The translations under genes were made by a program, and so were the position numbers. A stretch of DNA of 64,000 bases from positions 558,001-622,000 of the forward strand of contig JBGAGO010000002.1 of assembly GCA_044226655.1 (NCBI GenBank). Direction: 5' to 3'. This stretch comes from JBEVOS01 sp044226655. GTDB lineage: Bacteria > Pseudomonadota > Alphaproteobacteria > Caulobacterales > Aquidulcibacteraceae. Of this stretch, positions 52,408 to 60,444 are shown piece by piece. Each line of letters opens with the position of its first letter. Within the stretch, counting starts at the first letter, position 1. The notes below the pieces were generated by a model that did not search any database, was not told the origin of the DNA, and worked only from the letters and a program-made list of their open reading frames with translations.

Positions 52408-52916
52408 CAGACGATCGCGTCGTTGTCGGCCTTGAGATCGGCGGCCTGCTGCAGGATGCGGCCGACGGCGACGATGAAGAGCGCGAAGCTGAATAAGGCG
52501 ATGGTCTCCGGCTCGATCTGCGCGTCGATGCCGCCGCCGCCGCGCGCGCCGACCCAGAGCAGAAGAGTGGGCACGATGAGCGCACTGGCGCCCAGCGCCC
52601 AGGCCACATCGAGACCAGACTCGCTGACCAGCCGCGCGGCGCGCGCCTCGAAGAAGCGCCCCGCGACGTAATCGTCGAACGCGCGGCGCAGCTTGTCAGC
52701 GGCGTCGGCGAAGAACATCAGCGGCAGCGCCGAGATGAGATGCAGGCCCGCGCCGTTCAGGCGATCGGCGAGCGTATCGCCGCGCAGCAGCGCCAGGACG
52801 GCCGGATAGAGGTGGTTCACCCCGATCACCACGACGAGGGTGACGAGGCCGATAATGGCGAACACCTGAACCGTGCGCGCAAGATCGCGCACTGCGTCGA
52901 TAGATGGGGATGGCAA
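52407..52916 (-). CDS. DUF2975 domain-containing membrane protein
   Basis: A 169-residue protein with four membrane helices, typical of DUF2975, which almost always sits next to a small XRE regulator as here. The function is unknown; a membrane-bound modulator of the regulator is a fair guess. The TTG start is weakly supported by GAGG upstream, but no better start exists. Confidence 0.88.
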   Translation of the reverse strand: MPSPSIDAVRDLARTVQVFAIIGLVTLVVVIGVNHLYPAVLALLRGDTLADRLNGAGLHLISALPLMFFADAADKLRRAFDDYVAGRFFEARAARLVSESGLDVAWALGASALIVPTLLLWVGARGGGGIDAQIEPETIALFSFALFIVAVGRILQQAADLKADNDAIV

Positions 52917-52943
52917 GCCGGCCTCTTTCTTCAGTGCAAAAAG

Positions 52944-52972
52944 ATATTATTGTTATACGATAATTTCGTCAA
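52944..52972 (-). promoter_or_regulatory. sigma70-type promoter of the DUF2975-XRE operon
   Basis: On the minus strand TTGACG (-35), a 17-base spacer and TAATAT (-10): an unusually close match to the consensus for this GC-rich genome. Start of transcription is expected near 52937, about 20 bases before the DUF2975 start codon. Confidence 0.7.
52946..52964. promoter_or_regulatory. candidate XRE operator (near-palindrome)
   Basis: ATTATTGTTATACGATAAT reads almost the same on both strands (ATTAT ... ATAAT arms with partly symmetric centre). It covers the -10 and most of the spacer of the DUF2975-XRE promoter, the classic position for autorepression. Confidence 0.5.
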
Positions 52973-52988
52973 GACCCAGGCGCGAGAG

Positions 52989-53004
52989 TTAAGACTCCGT
53001 CAAC
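52989..53004 (+). promoter_or_regulatory. CtrA-like box with embedded GANTC, upstream of tipF
   Basis: TTAAGACTCCGTCAAC differs from the Caulobacter CtrA consensus TTAA-N7-TTAAC at one defined base. The spacer holds GACTC, a CcrM methylation motif. Two more GATTC motifs lie at 53032 and 53038, right before the start codon at 53047. The box ends 42 bases upstream of the gene. Confidence 0.55.
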
Positions 53005-53046
53005 CGCGACCCTGCTCCGATCCGATCGGGAGATTCGGATTCCGCC

Positions 53047-54327
53047 ATGCCCCTCATTACGCATGCCCTGCTCTATGCCGGTTACGCGCTTATCGCGCTC
53101 ACGACCGGGCTCGCGCTCCAGCAAGTCGGCGGCGCATCCGGCGCCGAGGCGTTTCTGGGGGGCATCGCGCTCTTCTCGGCGGCGGCCATCACCCATGGCG
53201 GCATCTCCGCCGCGTTCGCGGCCGGCGCGGTGGGACGCACCGAGAAGCGGCTCAAGGGCGACATCGAGCGGGTGCGCGCCGCGCACCGCGAAGTGATCGC
53301 CGATATCGACGCGGTGAACGTGCGGCTCGACTCGATCGACCGCGACATCCAGGAGATCGCGGAACGGCCGACGCCCGCGCCGCAGCTCGCCCCGCCCGCG
53401 CCCGCCGCGACGCCGGAGCTTCACCTGCTCGATCAGATCGCCGAACGGCTTGGGCGCGCGATCGAATCCCGGTTCGACGACGCGCGCCGCATCGCCAGCC
53501 CCGGAGTGCGCGGGCCGATCGATATCGTGCGCGAGGCGCTGACGGAGAACCGCATCGAACTGCACCTGCAGCCCGTCGTCTCGCTGCCGCAACGCCGCAC
53601 CGTGTTTTATGAGGGCTTCACCCGCCTCAAGGACGAGACGGGCCGCCTCATCCTGCCGCAGGAATTCATTCCCGCCGCCGAACAGGCGGGCCTCATGCCG
53701 ATGATCGACAATCTGCTGCTGTTCCGCTGCGTGCAGATCGTGCGCAAGATGATGAAGAACGACAGGCGCATCGGGATTTTCTGCAACCTCTCGCCGCGCG
53801 CGCTCGCCGACGAGCAATTCTTTCCGCAATTCTACGATTTCATGCGTGAGAATGAGGATCTCGCCGGCAGCGTGATCTTCGAATTGCCGCAGCCGGCCTT
53901 CGCCCAGCGCAATGCGGGTGAAGCGCGCGGCATGGCGAAGCTCGCCGATCTCGGTTTCCGCTTCTCGGTCGATCGCGTTGAGCGCATCGATATCGATCTG
54001 CCGGATCTGGAGCGCGCGGGCGTGCGCTATCTCAAGGCGGCGGCGAACACGCTGAACGATCAGGTCATCAAGCGCGGCGTGCGGCCGACCTCCGCGATCA
54101 CGCGCGAGATCGCCGCGGTCGATGTGGCGGCCGTGTTCCAGCGCTACGGCGTCGACATCATCGCCGAGCGGGTCGAAGCCGAATCGCAGGTGCTGGAAAT
54201 CCTCGATCTCGACATCCCCTACGCGCAGGGACACCTGTTCGGCCCGCCGCGCGCCATCAAGGACAGCCTGATGGAAGAAACTGCGCCGCCGCGGGATTTC
54301 TTCGAACGGCGGAACCGCGTCGCCTGA
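53047..54327 (+). CDS. tipF: TipF-like degenerate EAL protein, flagellar/polar regulator
   Basis: A 426-residue protein with two N-terminal membrane segments (about 4-26 and 34-58), a coiled coil (about 65-105), a Pro-rich linker, and an EAL domain (about 165-405). The catalytic EAL motif reads EGF (in YEGFTRL), so phosphodiesterase activity is unlikely. This order matches Caulobacter TipF, a c-di-GMP receptor that positions the polar flagellum. fliX and flgI lie in the same window. No strong ribosome site. The gene is preceded by a CtrA-like box and three GANTC motifs. Confidence 0.82.
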   Translation: MPLITHALLYAGYALIALTTGLALQQVGGASGAEAFLGGIALFSAAAITHGGISAAFAAGAVGRTEKRLKGDIERVRAAHREVIADIDAVNVRLDSIDRDIQEIAERPTPAPQLAPPAPAATPELHLLDQIAERLGRAIESRFDDARRIASPGVRGPIDIVREALTENRIELHLQPVVSLPQRRTVFYEGFTRLKDETGRLILPQEFIPAAEQAGLMPMIDNLLLFRCVQIVRKMMKNDRRIGIFCNLSPRALADEQFFPQFYDFMRENEDLAGSVIFELPQPAFAQRNAGEARGMAKLADLGFRFSVDRVERIDIDLPDLERAGVRYLKAAANTLNDQVIKRGVRPTSAITREIAAVDVAAVFQRYGVDIIAERVEAESQVLEILDLDIPYAQGHLFGPPRAIKDSLMEETAPPRDFFERRNRVA

Positions 54328-54339
54328 CCTCGGCGGTAT

Positions 54340-54354
54340 ACAACTTTAAGTTGT
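54340..54354. promoter_or_regulatory. 15-base perfect palindrome, possible operator
   Basis: ACAACTT-T-AAGTTGT is a perfect inverted repeat in an AT-rich island between tipF and the Mrr-like gene. It overlaps the CtrA-like box that begins at 54346, so a second regulator could compete there. It is too short and lacks a T-run for a terminator. Confidence 0.4.
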
Positions 54355-54361
54355 GATTTAC
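54346..54361 (+). promoter_or_regulatory. CtrA-like box upstream of the Mrr-like gene
   Basis: TTAAGTTGTGATTTAC fits TTAA-N7-TTAAC with one mismatch. It ends 44 bases before the start codon of the next gene, nearly the same distance as the box before tipF. TTAA is rare in this GC-rich window, which raises the weight of the match. Confidence 0.45.
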
Positions 54362-54405
54362 TGATTTGAGCGGATCGTGCGCCCGTTGATCACGGGAGAG
54401 CGCCG

Positions 54406-55269
54406 ATGCGCATCGTTCACACGCTGGCGTCCATCGTTCTCGGCGCGGCCACGACGGGCGTCACGCTGCTCGGCGCAGCGTTCGCGCTGTCGGCGGCAGG
54501 CGATCAGCGCGCCGCTGCGATGGCGTTTATCGCGGGCGTTTTTCTTTCCGCGCTGTTCGGCTTTCCGGGCCTGCGCATCGGCCTAGGTCGTGCGCGCGCC
54601 GAACAGGCCGCGCGGGTTCGCCGTCATATCGATGCCGAGGGCGCCTCGCTCTACGAACGCTACGTTGCGTTGACGCAGGCGCACCGCGCCAATCCCGACG
54701 CCGCCGCGAATTGGCGCCGCGAGGTCGAGCGCTTCCGCAGCGCCATGAAGCCGCGGCCCGCGCTGATCTCCGGCGAGGAATTCCATGAACTCGTCACCGA
54801 CCACATGGCGGCGATGCGCGCGCGCGTGCGCGGCTGGGGCAAACGCCCCGATCTCAAACAGCCGGTGTCGATCGCGCTGCCGCGCCGCGTGGAAGCCGAA
54901 CTCGCCGCGCTGGGCTGGCGTGCGAAGGCCGTGGCGGGACCGGGCGTGCTGGGCCCAGTGGTGCTTGCTTCGCGCGCCGGCATCCGCGTCGCGCTGCGCT
55001 GTGAAGGCAAAGTGCTGTCACGCGAACGCGCGGAACGCGCGGTGCAGCTCAAGCGGCACTATCGCGCCGACATCGTGGGCGTCGTGTGCGGCGATGCGGC
55101 CACCGATGAGGCGCGCGCGCTGTGCCTGCAGAACGGCGTGGCGCTGCTGTCGCCCGGCGGACTGCGTGCTATCTATCCGCGCGCCAGAAAAATCTGGAAG
55201 CTGCGCAAGGACAAGCGCGATGCAATGGCGGCAGGTGTGCGCACGCGCGCTCAAGCTCCCGGGCGTTGA
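54406..55269 (+). CDS. membrane-anchored protein with degenerate Mrr/restriction-endonuclease-like domain
   Basis: A 287-residue protein: two N-terminal membrane segments (about 5-30 and 38-58), a helical linker (60-160), and a C-terminal domain (about 165-265) whose end, VGVVCGDAATDEARALCLQNGVALLSPGGL, is split in the pattern of Mrr-type PD-(D/E)XK domains (VV.....T..A...A..N.V.L.....L). The catalytic D and QxK positions are not recognisable (VALRCEG instead), so it may bind DNA without cutting. GGGAG precedes the start. It overlaps the YjbR gene by 50 bases. Confidence 0.6.
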   Translation: MRIVHTLASIVLGAATTGVTLLGAAFALSAAGDQRAAAMAFIAGVFLSALFGFPGLRIGLGRARAEQAARVRRHIDAEGASLYERYVALTQAHRANPDAAANWRREVERFRSAMKPRPALISGEEFHELVTDHMAAMRARVRGWGKRPDLKQPVSIALPRRVEAELAALGWRAKAVAGPGVLGPVVLASRAGIRVALRCEGKVLSRERAERAVQLKRHYRADIVGVVCGDAATDEARALCLQNGVALLSPGGLRAIYPRARKIWKLRKDKRDAMAAGVRTRAQAPGR

Positions 55270-55621
55270 GGAGAGCACGTCCTATGGCCGTCCCGCGCTG
55301 AAAGTCGCCGGCAAGGGCTTCTGCTATTGGAACAATCCGGAAGACATCGTCTTTCAGCTGACGAGCGTGGACGAGCAGAGCTTCCTGATCGAAATGCGCC
55401 CGGAGCTCTACTACATCACGCCGCATTATATCGGCTGGCCCGCCGTGCGCGCCCGTCTCAAAGCGCTCGACGCCGCCGAATGTCAGCATCGTTTGGAGCA
55501 GGCCTGGCTGGTGAAGGCGGCGCCGAAATTTCTGAAGCAGCTCGCCGCCGACGGCGCGCTGCCCGCCTTCGCGCAACGCGCGGCGCCGGCCGCCAAGAAG
55601 AAGGCGGCGAAGAAGAAGTGA
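55220..55621 (+). CDS. MmcQ/YjbR family DNA-binding-like protein
   Basis: A 133-residue protein with the YjbR fold: SYGRPALKVAGKGF near the start, PELYYITPHYIGWPAV in the middle. It ends in a Lys/Ala tail (KKKAAKKK) that could bind nucleic acid. The family has a CyaY-like/DNA-binding fold with unknown role. The ATG, with AAGGA seven bases upstream, lies 50 bases inside the preceding gene, so the two are translationally linked. Confidence 0.88.
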   Translation: MQWRQVCARALKLPGVEESTSYGRPALKVAGKGFCYWNNPEDIVFQLTSVDEQSFLIEMRPELYYITPHYIGWPAVRARLKALDAAECQHRLEQAWLVKAAPKFLKQLAADGALPAFAQRAAPAAKKKAAKKK

Positions 55622-55638
55622 CGGCGCTATTCCCGGCG

Positions 55639-56076
55639 CTACGGCGTAACCTTCCCGCCGGCGTCGAACACGCCGCGGCCGGGCACGTGATTGATTTCGA
55701 GGCGCACACCATCGGGATCCTCGAACAGGATCGAATAATAGCCGGGCGCGAATTGATCCTCTTTCGGGCCGTGGACGATCGTTGCGCCCAGCTCCTGCAC
55801 GAAGGCGAAGGCCGTATCGACATCCTCGCGCGAGCGCGCGCGGAAGCAGACGTGATGCAAGCCCACGCGGCGCTGCACGAAGCGCGCGCCGTCATGCTCG
55901 GGATCGGGCGCGCTCACGGCGAAACCGGTGCGCCCGCCCACACAATAATAGAATGTGCCGACATCCATCACGGGCGTCAGACCGAGGAATGGCAGCAGCT
56001 TTTCGTAGAACGCCTTCGCCTTGTCGAAGCTTCCGGCCGTAATTTGAATATGCGCGATGCCGTTGATTTCGATCAT
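55639..56076 (-). CDS. VOC family protein (glyoxalase/dioxygenase fold)
   Basis: A 145-residue vicinal-oxygen-chelate protein. Likely metal ligands are the His in IAHIQI, the His in GLHHVCF and the Glu in RLEINHV. Reaction unknown: glyoxalase, ring-cleavage and resistance enzymes share this fold. AGGGAGG lies just before the start. Convergent with the YjbR gene. Confidence 0.9.
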   Translation of the reverse strand: MIEINGIAHIQITAGSFDKAKAFYEKLLPFLGLTPVMDVGTFYYCVGGRTGFAVSAPDPEHDGARFVQRRVGLHHVCFRARSREDVDTAFAFVQELGATIVHGPKEDQFAPGYYSILFEDPDGVRLEINHVPGRGVFDAGGKVTP

Positions 56077-56168
56077 ATGCGCCTCCCTGATCCGAGTAAG
56101 GGCGCGACAGCGCCGCGCGGCAAGCGGAATCCTTGCGTTTCAGACCTGGAACCCGCACCTAGCGCGCC

Positions 56169-56786
56169 ATGACCACGATCATCGCCATCGCCGGTGGGTC
56201 CGCGTCCTGCAAGACCACGATGGCGCGCGCGCTGGCCCGCCAGCTTGCCGCCCGCTCGGTCGCGCTGATCGGCGAGGACGATTATTACCGCTGCCGCAGC
56301 TCCTACCCCGACTTCGATCCAGCCACGCACAATTTCGATGAACCGGCGGCGAAGGATGACGCGCTGCTCTGTGCACATTTGGCGGCGGCCAAGCGCGGCG
56401 AGGCGTTCGACAAGCCGCTCTACGATCTGAAGACGCATTCGCGTCTGGCCGCGACGGAGCGCATCGCGCCGGCGGATTTCGTGATCGTGGAAGGGCTGCA
56501 TGTGCTGGCGACGCCGGCCCTGTGCGCCGCGATGGATCTGAAGCTCTATATGGAATGCGAAGAGGCGCTCAGGCTCGGCCGGCGCATGATCCGCGACGTC
56601 GCCGAACGCGCGCGCACGCCGCATTCCGTGCTGGAGCAATGGTTCACAAATGTGCGCCCCATGCATGAACTCCATGTCGCCCCGCAGCGCGCGCTGGCCG
56701 ATATCGTGCTGACATCGACCTATGACGGCGGGTTCGCGCAGAGTGAGGCTTGGGCGACCGAGATCGCAGCCAAGCTTATGGCGTAG
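56169..56786 (+). CDS. uridine kinase-like P-loop protein with altered Walker A
   Basis: A 205-residue protein of the uridine kinase/phosphoribulokinase family: DDYYRC near residue 38, DKPLYDLKTH for the substrate site, and FVIVEGLHVL for Walker B. The Walker A reads GGSASCKTT, where the usual Gly before the catalytic Lys is Cys. It would phosphorylate uridine or another small nucleoside/sugar if active. Divergent from the VOC gene; overlaps the convergent yciB gene by 11 bases. Confidence 0.85.
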   Translation: MTTIIAIAGGSASCKTTMARALARQLAARSVALIGEDDYYRCRSSYPDFDPATHNFDEPAAKDDALLCAHLAAAKRGEAFDKPLYDLKTHSRLAATERIAPADFVIVEGLHVLATPALCAAMDLKLYMECEEALRLGRRMIRDVAERARTPHSVLEQWFTNVRPMHELHVAPQRALADIVLTSTYDGGFAQSEAWATEIAAKLMA

Positions 56787-57372
56787 CCGCGGCGCTTTCG
56801 GCCGGCGGCGCAGCGGCCGCGGCGCGGACGGCGCGCAACGTGGCCCAGCGCATGCCGACATAGGTGATCGCGAAGGCGATGAGCTTAGAGATTGTCGGAA
56901 AGATCGCCAGGAAGGCGGCCCAGGTCGCGGTGCTGGTGTAGAGCGCGAACAGCGCGTTCGCGATCGCGGTGACGAACATCAGCGCGGCCCAGCCATAGCC
57001 GGCGATCAGCACCGCGCTATGTGGGGTGCGCCCGCGCGAAATGGGCGGCATGTAGCGTGACAGCCAGGCCGGTTGGAGCATGGACGCGCCGATCACCGTG
57101 TAGATGATGGTCGGCTTGAACATCAGAAAACGCGGATCGTTGGTGATGAGGCCCGCGCCGCCCAGCACGATCACCAAGCCAAGCGCCGCCCATTGCAGGA
57201 ACATCACGCGCTGCTTGCGCACAAGCTGCACGATGATCTGCAAGACGCCGACGCCGATCGCCACCGCCGTCGCCAACATCAGATTGTGCGTGAACGCCAG
57301 GGTCGCGACGAAGATGATGGTCGCGAGAAAGTCCACCGCAAGGGGACGAAAGGCGAGGAGCAGCGTCTTCAT
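56776..57372 (-). CDS. yciB: inner membrane protein YciB / septation protein A family
   Basis: A 198-residue integral membrane protein with about six helices and the YciB pattern (DFLATIIFVATL at the start; FKPTIIYTVIGASML in the middle). YciB (IspZ/IspA) affects septation and envelope synthesis in enterobacteria and Shigella. The C-terminus is an Ala/Pro-rich tail. The ribosome site is weak. Confidence 0.92.
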   Translation of the reverse strand: MKTLLLAFRPLAVDFLATIIFVATLAFTHNLMLATAVAIGVGVLQIIVQLVRKQRVMFLQWAALGLVIVLGGAGLITNDPRFLMFKPTIIYTVIGASMLQPAWLSRYMPPISRGRTPHSAVLIAGYGWAALMFVTAIANALFALYTSTATWAAFLAIFPTISKLIAFAITYVGMRWATLRAVRAAAAAPPAESAAATP

Positions 57373-57396
57373 GCGGATAGCGCGCGGCGAGGCCGG

Positions 57397-57723
57397 CTAG
57401 GCGGCGAGCGAGGCGAGCCGATCGGCGGAAAGATCGGGCCGCCCGCTCTGGCGCAGCGTGAAGCCGGCCACCCGCCCATCCGGCTTGCGCCGGAACTCGA
57501 TGGAGAGCCCGTTCTCGGGCGAGAAGAAAAGGCCGGCCCCTTCCGACAACAGCAGCAGCGGCGGCAGGCCGCGCACTTGCGCGAACAGGCTGCCACGCTG
57601 ATGGCCGATCGAAACGACCACGCCGGCGGCCGTTTCATAGCGGCCTTCATAGATGTCCAGCGCCGGTTGGCTCGTACGCCTGCGGGCTTGGTCCCGCGCG
57701 ACGACCGTCATGTTTCCGCCCAT
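57397..57723 (-). CDS. small protein with DUF3471/lipocalin-like domain, 108 aa
   Basis: The region about residues 20-90 (LDIYEGRYET, then alternating beta strands with SEGAGLFFSPENG) resembles the C-terminal beta-domain found after serine beta-lactamase-like hydrolases (DUF3471 type), here free-standing. No signal peptide. The start has AAGGGGAT directly upstream; a longer reading adds non-conserved residues. It begins 25 bases after yciB ends on the same strand upstream, so it may be cotranscribed into yciB. Confidence 0.65.
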   Translation of the reverse strand: MGGNMTVVARDQARRRTSQPALDIYEGRYETAAGVVVSIGHQRGSLFAQVRGLPPLLLLSEGAGLFFSPENGLSIEFRRKPDGRVAGFTLRQSGRPDLSADRLASLAA

Positions 57724-57853
57724 GAGGATCCCCTTCCAAACAAGTCTTCGAGGCTGAGATGCCGCGCGCGGGGCGAACGGATGCGGGCGCCGCTCTTTAT
57801 CCAGGCGGATTGTTCTTGTGCGGCCTCCCCGCCCATGGCACGGGCGGCGCTTC

Positions 57854-58708
57854 ATGGACCTCATCGCCCGCCTCGACGACATCGCCCCGCGCTATGAAGC
57901 GCTTTTGTGTGACATCTGGGGCGTGCTCCATAACGGCCGCACGCCCTACCGCGAGGCCGCGGACGCGCTGGCGCGCTACCGGGCGCAGGGCGGCAAGGTG
58001 GTGCTGATCTCCAACGTGCCCAAACAGCGCGATCCGATCCCCGGGCAATTGGCGCGCATCGGCGTGCGCGAGGATGCGTGGGACGCAATCGTGACCAGCG
58101 GCGACGCCATCCGCATCGAACTCAAGGCGCGGGCGCCGGGACCGTTCTACAAGATCGGGCCCGAAGCGATCGACGCGATTCTCTGGGAGGGGCTGGGGCT
58201 CGAACGCAGCGGGCTGGACGAGGCCGCCTTCTTCGCCATCTCAGGGTTGAACAATGATCGCGTCGAGACCCCGGCCGATTACGCGGAGCTGCTACAGCGC
58301 GCCAAGGCGCGCGATCTGGTGCTGCTGTGCGCCAATCCCGACATCGTCGTGCAGCGCGGTGATCAGCTGTCCTGGTGCGCTGGCGCCATCGCGCGCGATT
58401 ACGAAGCGATCGGCGGGCGGGTGGTGATGGCGGGCAAGCCGTTCGCCCCGATCTATGAGCTGGCTTACGCAGAAGCCGCCGCGCTCGCGGGCCGGCCGAT
58501 CGCGAAGCAAAATCTGCTCGCCATCGGCGATGGCATCGGCACCGATCTCAAGGGCGCGGAGGCGCAAGGCGTGGATTGCCTGTTCATCGCCTCGGGCATG
58601 CACGGCGAAGGCTTGAAAACGGACGGCGCACTTGATGTCGCCAAGATCGAAGCCGCGATCGCCAAAGAGCAGACGCGCGCCACCTATGTCATGGATGCGC
58701 TGCGCTAG
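57854..58708 (+). CDS. TIGR01459-type HAD-superfamily class IIA hydrolase
   Basis: A 284-residue HAD phosphatase, NagD-like. The nucleophile Asp20 is in CDIWGVLHNG, where the family has a Trp in place of the second Asp; VLISNVPKQR is motif II and AIGDGIGTDLKGA motif III. Likely a sugar or nucleotide phosphatase of unknown substrate. The start MDLIARL is preferred to a Met 12 codons upstream. Its end overlaps the convergent SDR gene by four bases. Confidence 0.9.
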   Translation: MDLIARLDDIAPRYEALLCDIWGVLHNGRTPYREAADALARYRAQGGKVVLISNVPKQRDPIPGQLARIGVREDAWDAIVTSGDAIRIELKARAPGPFYKIGPEAIDAILWEGLGLERSGLDEAAFFAISGLNNDRVETPADYAELLQRAKARDLVLLCANPDIVVQRGDQLSWCAGAIARDYEAIGGRVVMAGKPFAPIYELAYAEAAALAGRPIAKQNLLAIGDGIGTDLKGAEAQGVDCLFIASGMHGEGLKTDGALDVAKIEAAIAKEQTRATYVMDALR

Positions 58709-59508
58709 CCTTTCGACGCATCGGCGTTGAAGAGGCCCTGTTTGGCCATTTGATCGCGGATGGCTTCGGGCGCGGCGGTGGCCATCTGATCGAACTGATG
58801 CAGTTCGGGCGGCACGTAGAAATGGATCTTGTCGCTCTCGTACGCCTCCCACACGGCCTTCGCGACTTCGACCGGCGGGATGAGGCGCCACATGCCATCC
58901 TTCGGCGCATTCTCCTTCGCCGCGTCGGGCAGGATCGGCGTATCGATCAGGCCCGGAAGCGTATCGGCGGCGCGCAAGCCATAGGCTTTGAATTCGACGG
59001 CGAGCGCTTCGGTGAGCCCTTTCACGGCGTGCTTGGTGGCGGAATAGACCGCGATATTGGCCATGCCGTAAGTGGCGGACGACGATGAGGTCGTGAAGCA
59101 GAGCGCGTTGGGAGTAGCCTTGAGCAGAGGCAGCGCCAGATTGATGCCGCTCAGCACGGCGATGAAATTGACGTTCACCACCGCCATCACGTCGTCCCAG
59201 CTTTGATCCGCGTAGGGGCCGCCGCGGCCGATGCCGGCATTGTTGAAGAGGATGTCCATCTTGCCATCCGTCGCCGCGCCGAAGGCGGCGATCGCAGCGG
59301 CGTAATCTTCGCGGCTCGTCACATCGAGCGGGCGCGTGATGCAATTGGCCGTGCCGATCTCCTGTTCGAGCGTGGCGAGGCCCTGCGCGTTCACATCGAA
59401 GGCGCCGACGAACCAGCCCTTGTCATGGAACAGCTTGGCCGTCTCGCGGCCCATGCCGGAAGCCGCGCCGGTGATGAAGATCGATTTGCGCCCATTTGCT
59501 TGGCCCAT
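58705..59508 (-). CDS. SDR family oxidoreductase
   Basis: A 267-residue classical SDR. TGAASGMG is the coenzyme motif, with Asp after the second strand suggesting NAD. FNNAGI and the catalytic YSATK follow. GGGGAG lies six bases before the start. Substrate unknown. It diverges from another SDR gene over 93 bases; the two are not close copies. Confidence 0.93.
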   Translation of the reverse strand: MGQANGRKSIFITGAASGMGRETAKLFHDKGWFVGAFDVNAQGLATLEQEIGTANCITRPLDVTSREDYAAAIAAFGAATDGKMDILFNNAGIGRGGPYADQSWDDVMAVVNVNFIAVLSGINLALPLLKATPNALCFTTSSSSATYGMANIAVYSATKHAVKGLTEALAVEFKAYGLRAADTLPGLIDTPILPDAAKENAPKDGMWRLIPPVEVAKAVWEAYESDKIHFYVPPELHQFDQMATAAPEAIRDQMAKQGLFNADASKG

Positions 59509-59601
59509 CAGGCGCTCCCCTCACGTCAACGGGCCTTGAACGCACTCTTGGCCCCTGCTTTAACGCGCACATACCAAGCATTCGACACAAGGGGAAACGC
59601 C

Positions 59602-60369
59602 ATGGGCGCGCTGTTTGATCTCACCGGCAAGACCGCGATCGTGACCGGCTCCTCGCGCGGCATCGGCAAAGCCATCGCCCATCGCCTGGCCGAACATGGC
59701 GCCAATGTCGTGGTGTCCTCGCGCAAGGCCGATGCGTGCGAAGCCGCGGTCGATGAGATCAACAAGGCCGTCGGCCGCAAGGCGGCGATCTCGATCCCGG
59801 CGAACATTTCCGCAAAAGACGCGCTGCAAAATCTGGTCGATGAAACCAACCGCGCGTTTGGCCAGATCGACATCCTGGTCTGCAACGCCGCCTCTAATCC
59901 CTATTACGGGCCGATGTCGGGCATCTCAGACGACCAATTCACCAAGGTGCTGCAGAACAACATCATCTCGAACCATTGGCTCATCACCATGGCCGTGCCG
60001 CAAATGCAGGCGCGCAAGGATGGCGCCGTCATCATCATCTCCTCGATCGGGGGCTTGCGCGGCTCGCCCGTGATCGGCGCCTATGACATTTCCAAAGCCG
60101 CCGACATGCAGATGGCGCGCAATCTCGCGGTCGAATACGGACCGTCGAACGTGCGCGTGAACACGATCGCGCCGGGCCTCGTCAAAACCGATTTCGCGCG
60201 CGCGCTGTGGGATAGCCCGCAGGCCAAGGCCGCCAGCGAAGCGCGCACGCCGCTCCGCCGGCTGGGCGATCCGGACGATATCGCCGGCATGGCGGTTTAT
60301 CTGGCGTCCAAGGCGGGTTCATGGACCACCGGGCAGACCTTCGTGGTCGATGGCGGCTCGACCGCCTGA
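59602..60369 (+). CDS. SDR family oxidoreductase
   Basis: A 255-residue classical SDR: TGSSRGIGKA, CNAASNP (where most have NAG), ISSIGG, and YDISK. Members with this NAASNP block are often annotated as DHRS4-like NADP-retinol/carbonyl reductases; the substrate is unproven. AAGGGG is ten bases before the ATG; an upstream in-frame reading is out of register with conservation. Confidence 0.93.
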   Translation: MGALFDLTGKTAIVTGSSRGIGKAIAHRLAEHGANVVVSSRKADACEAAVDEINKAVGRKAAISIPANISAKDALQNLVDETNRAFGQIDILVCNAASNPYYGPMSGISDDQFTKVLQNNIISNHWLITMAVPQMQARKDGAVIIISSIGGLRGSPVIGAYDISKAADMQMARNLAVEYGPSNVRVNTIAPGLVKTDFARALWDSPQAKAASEARTPLRRLGDPDDIAGMAVYLASKAGSWTTGQTFVVDGGSTA

Positions 60370-60444
60370 CGGTCCGTCGATGGAACTTTGACCCATAGGC
60401 CGCGCGCCCCTAACTTCCGCCGCGGTTGATGGGAGACGCGCCGC

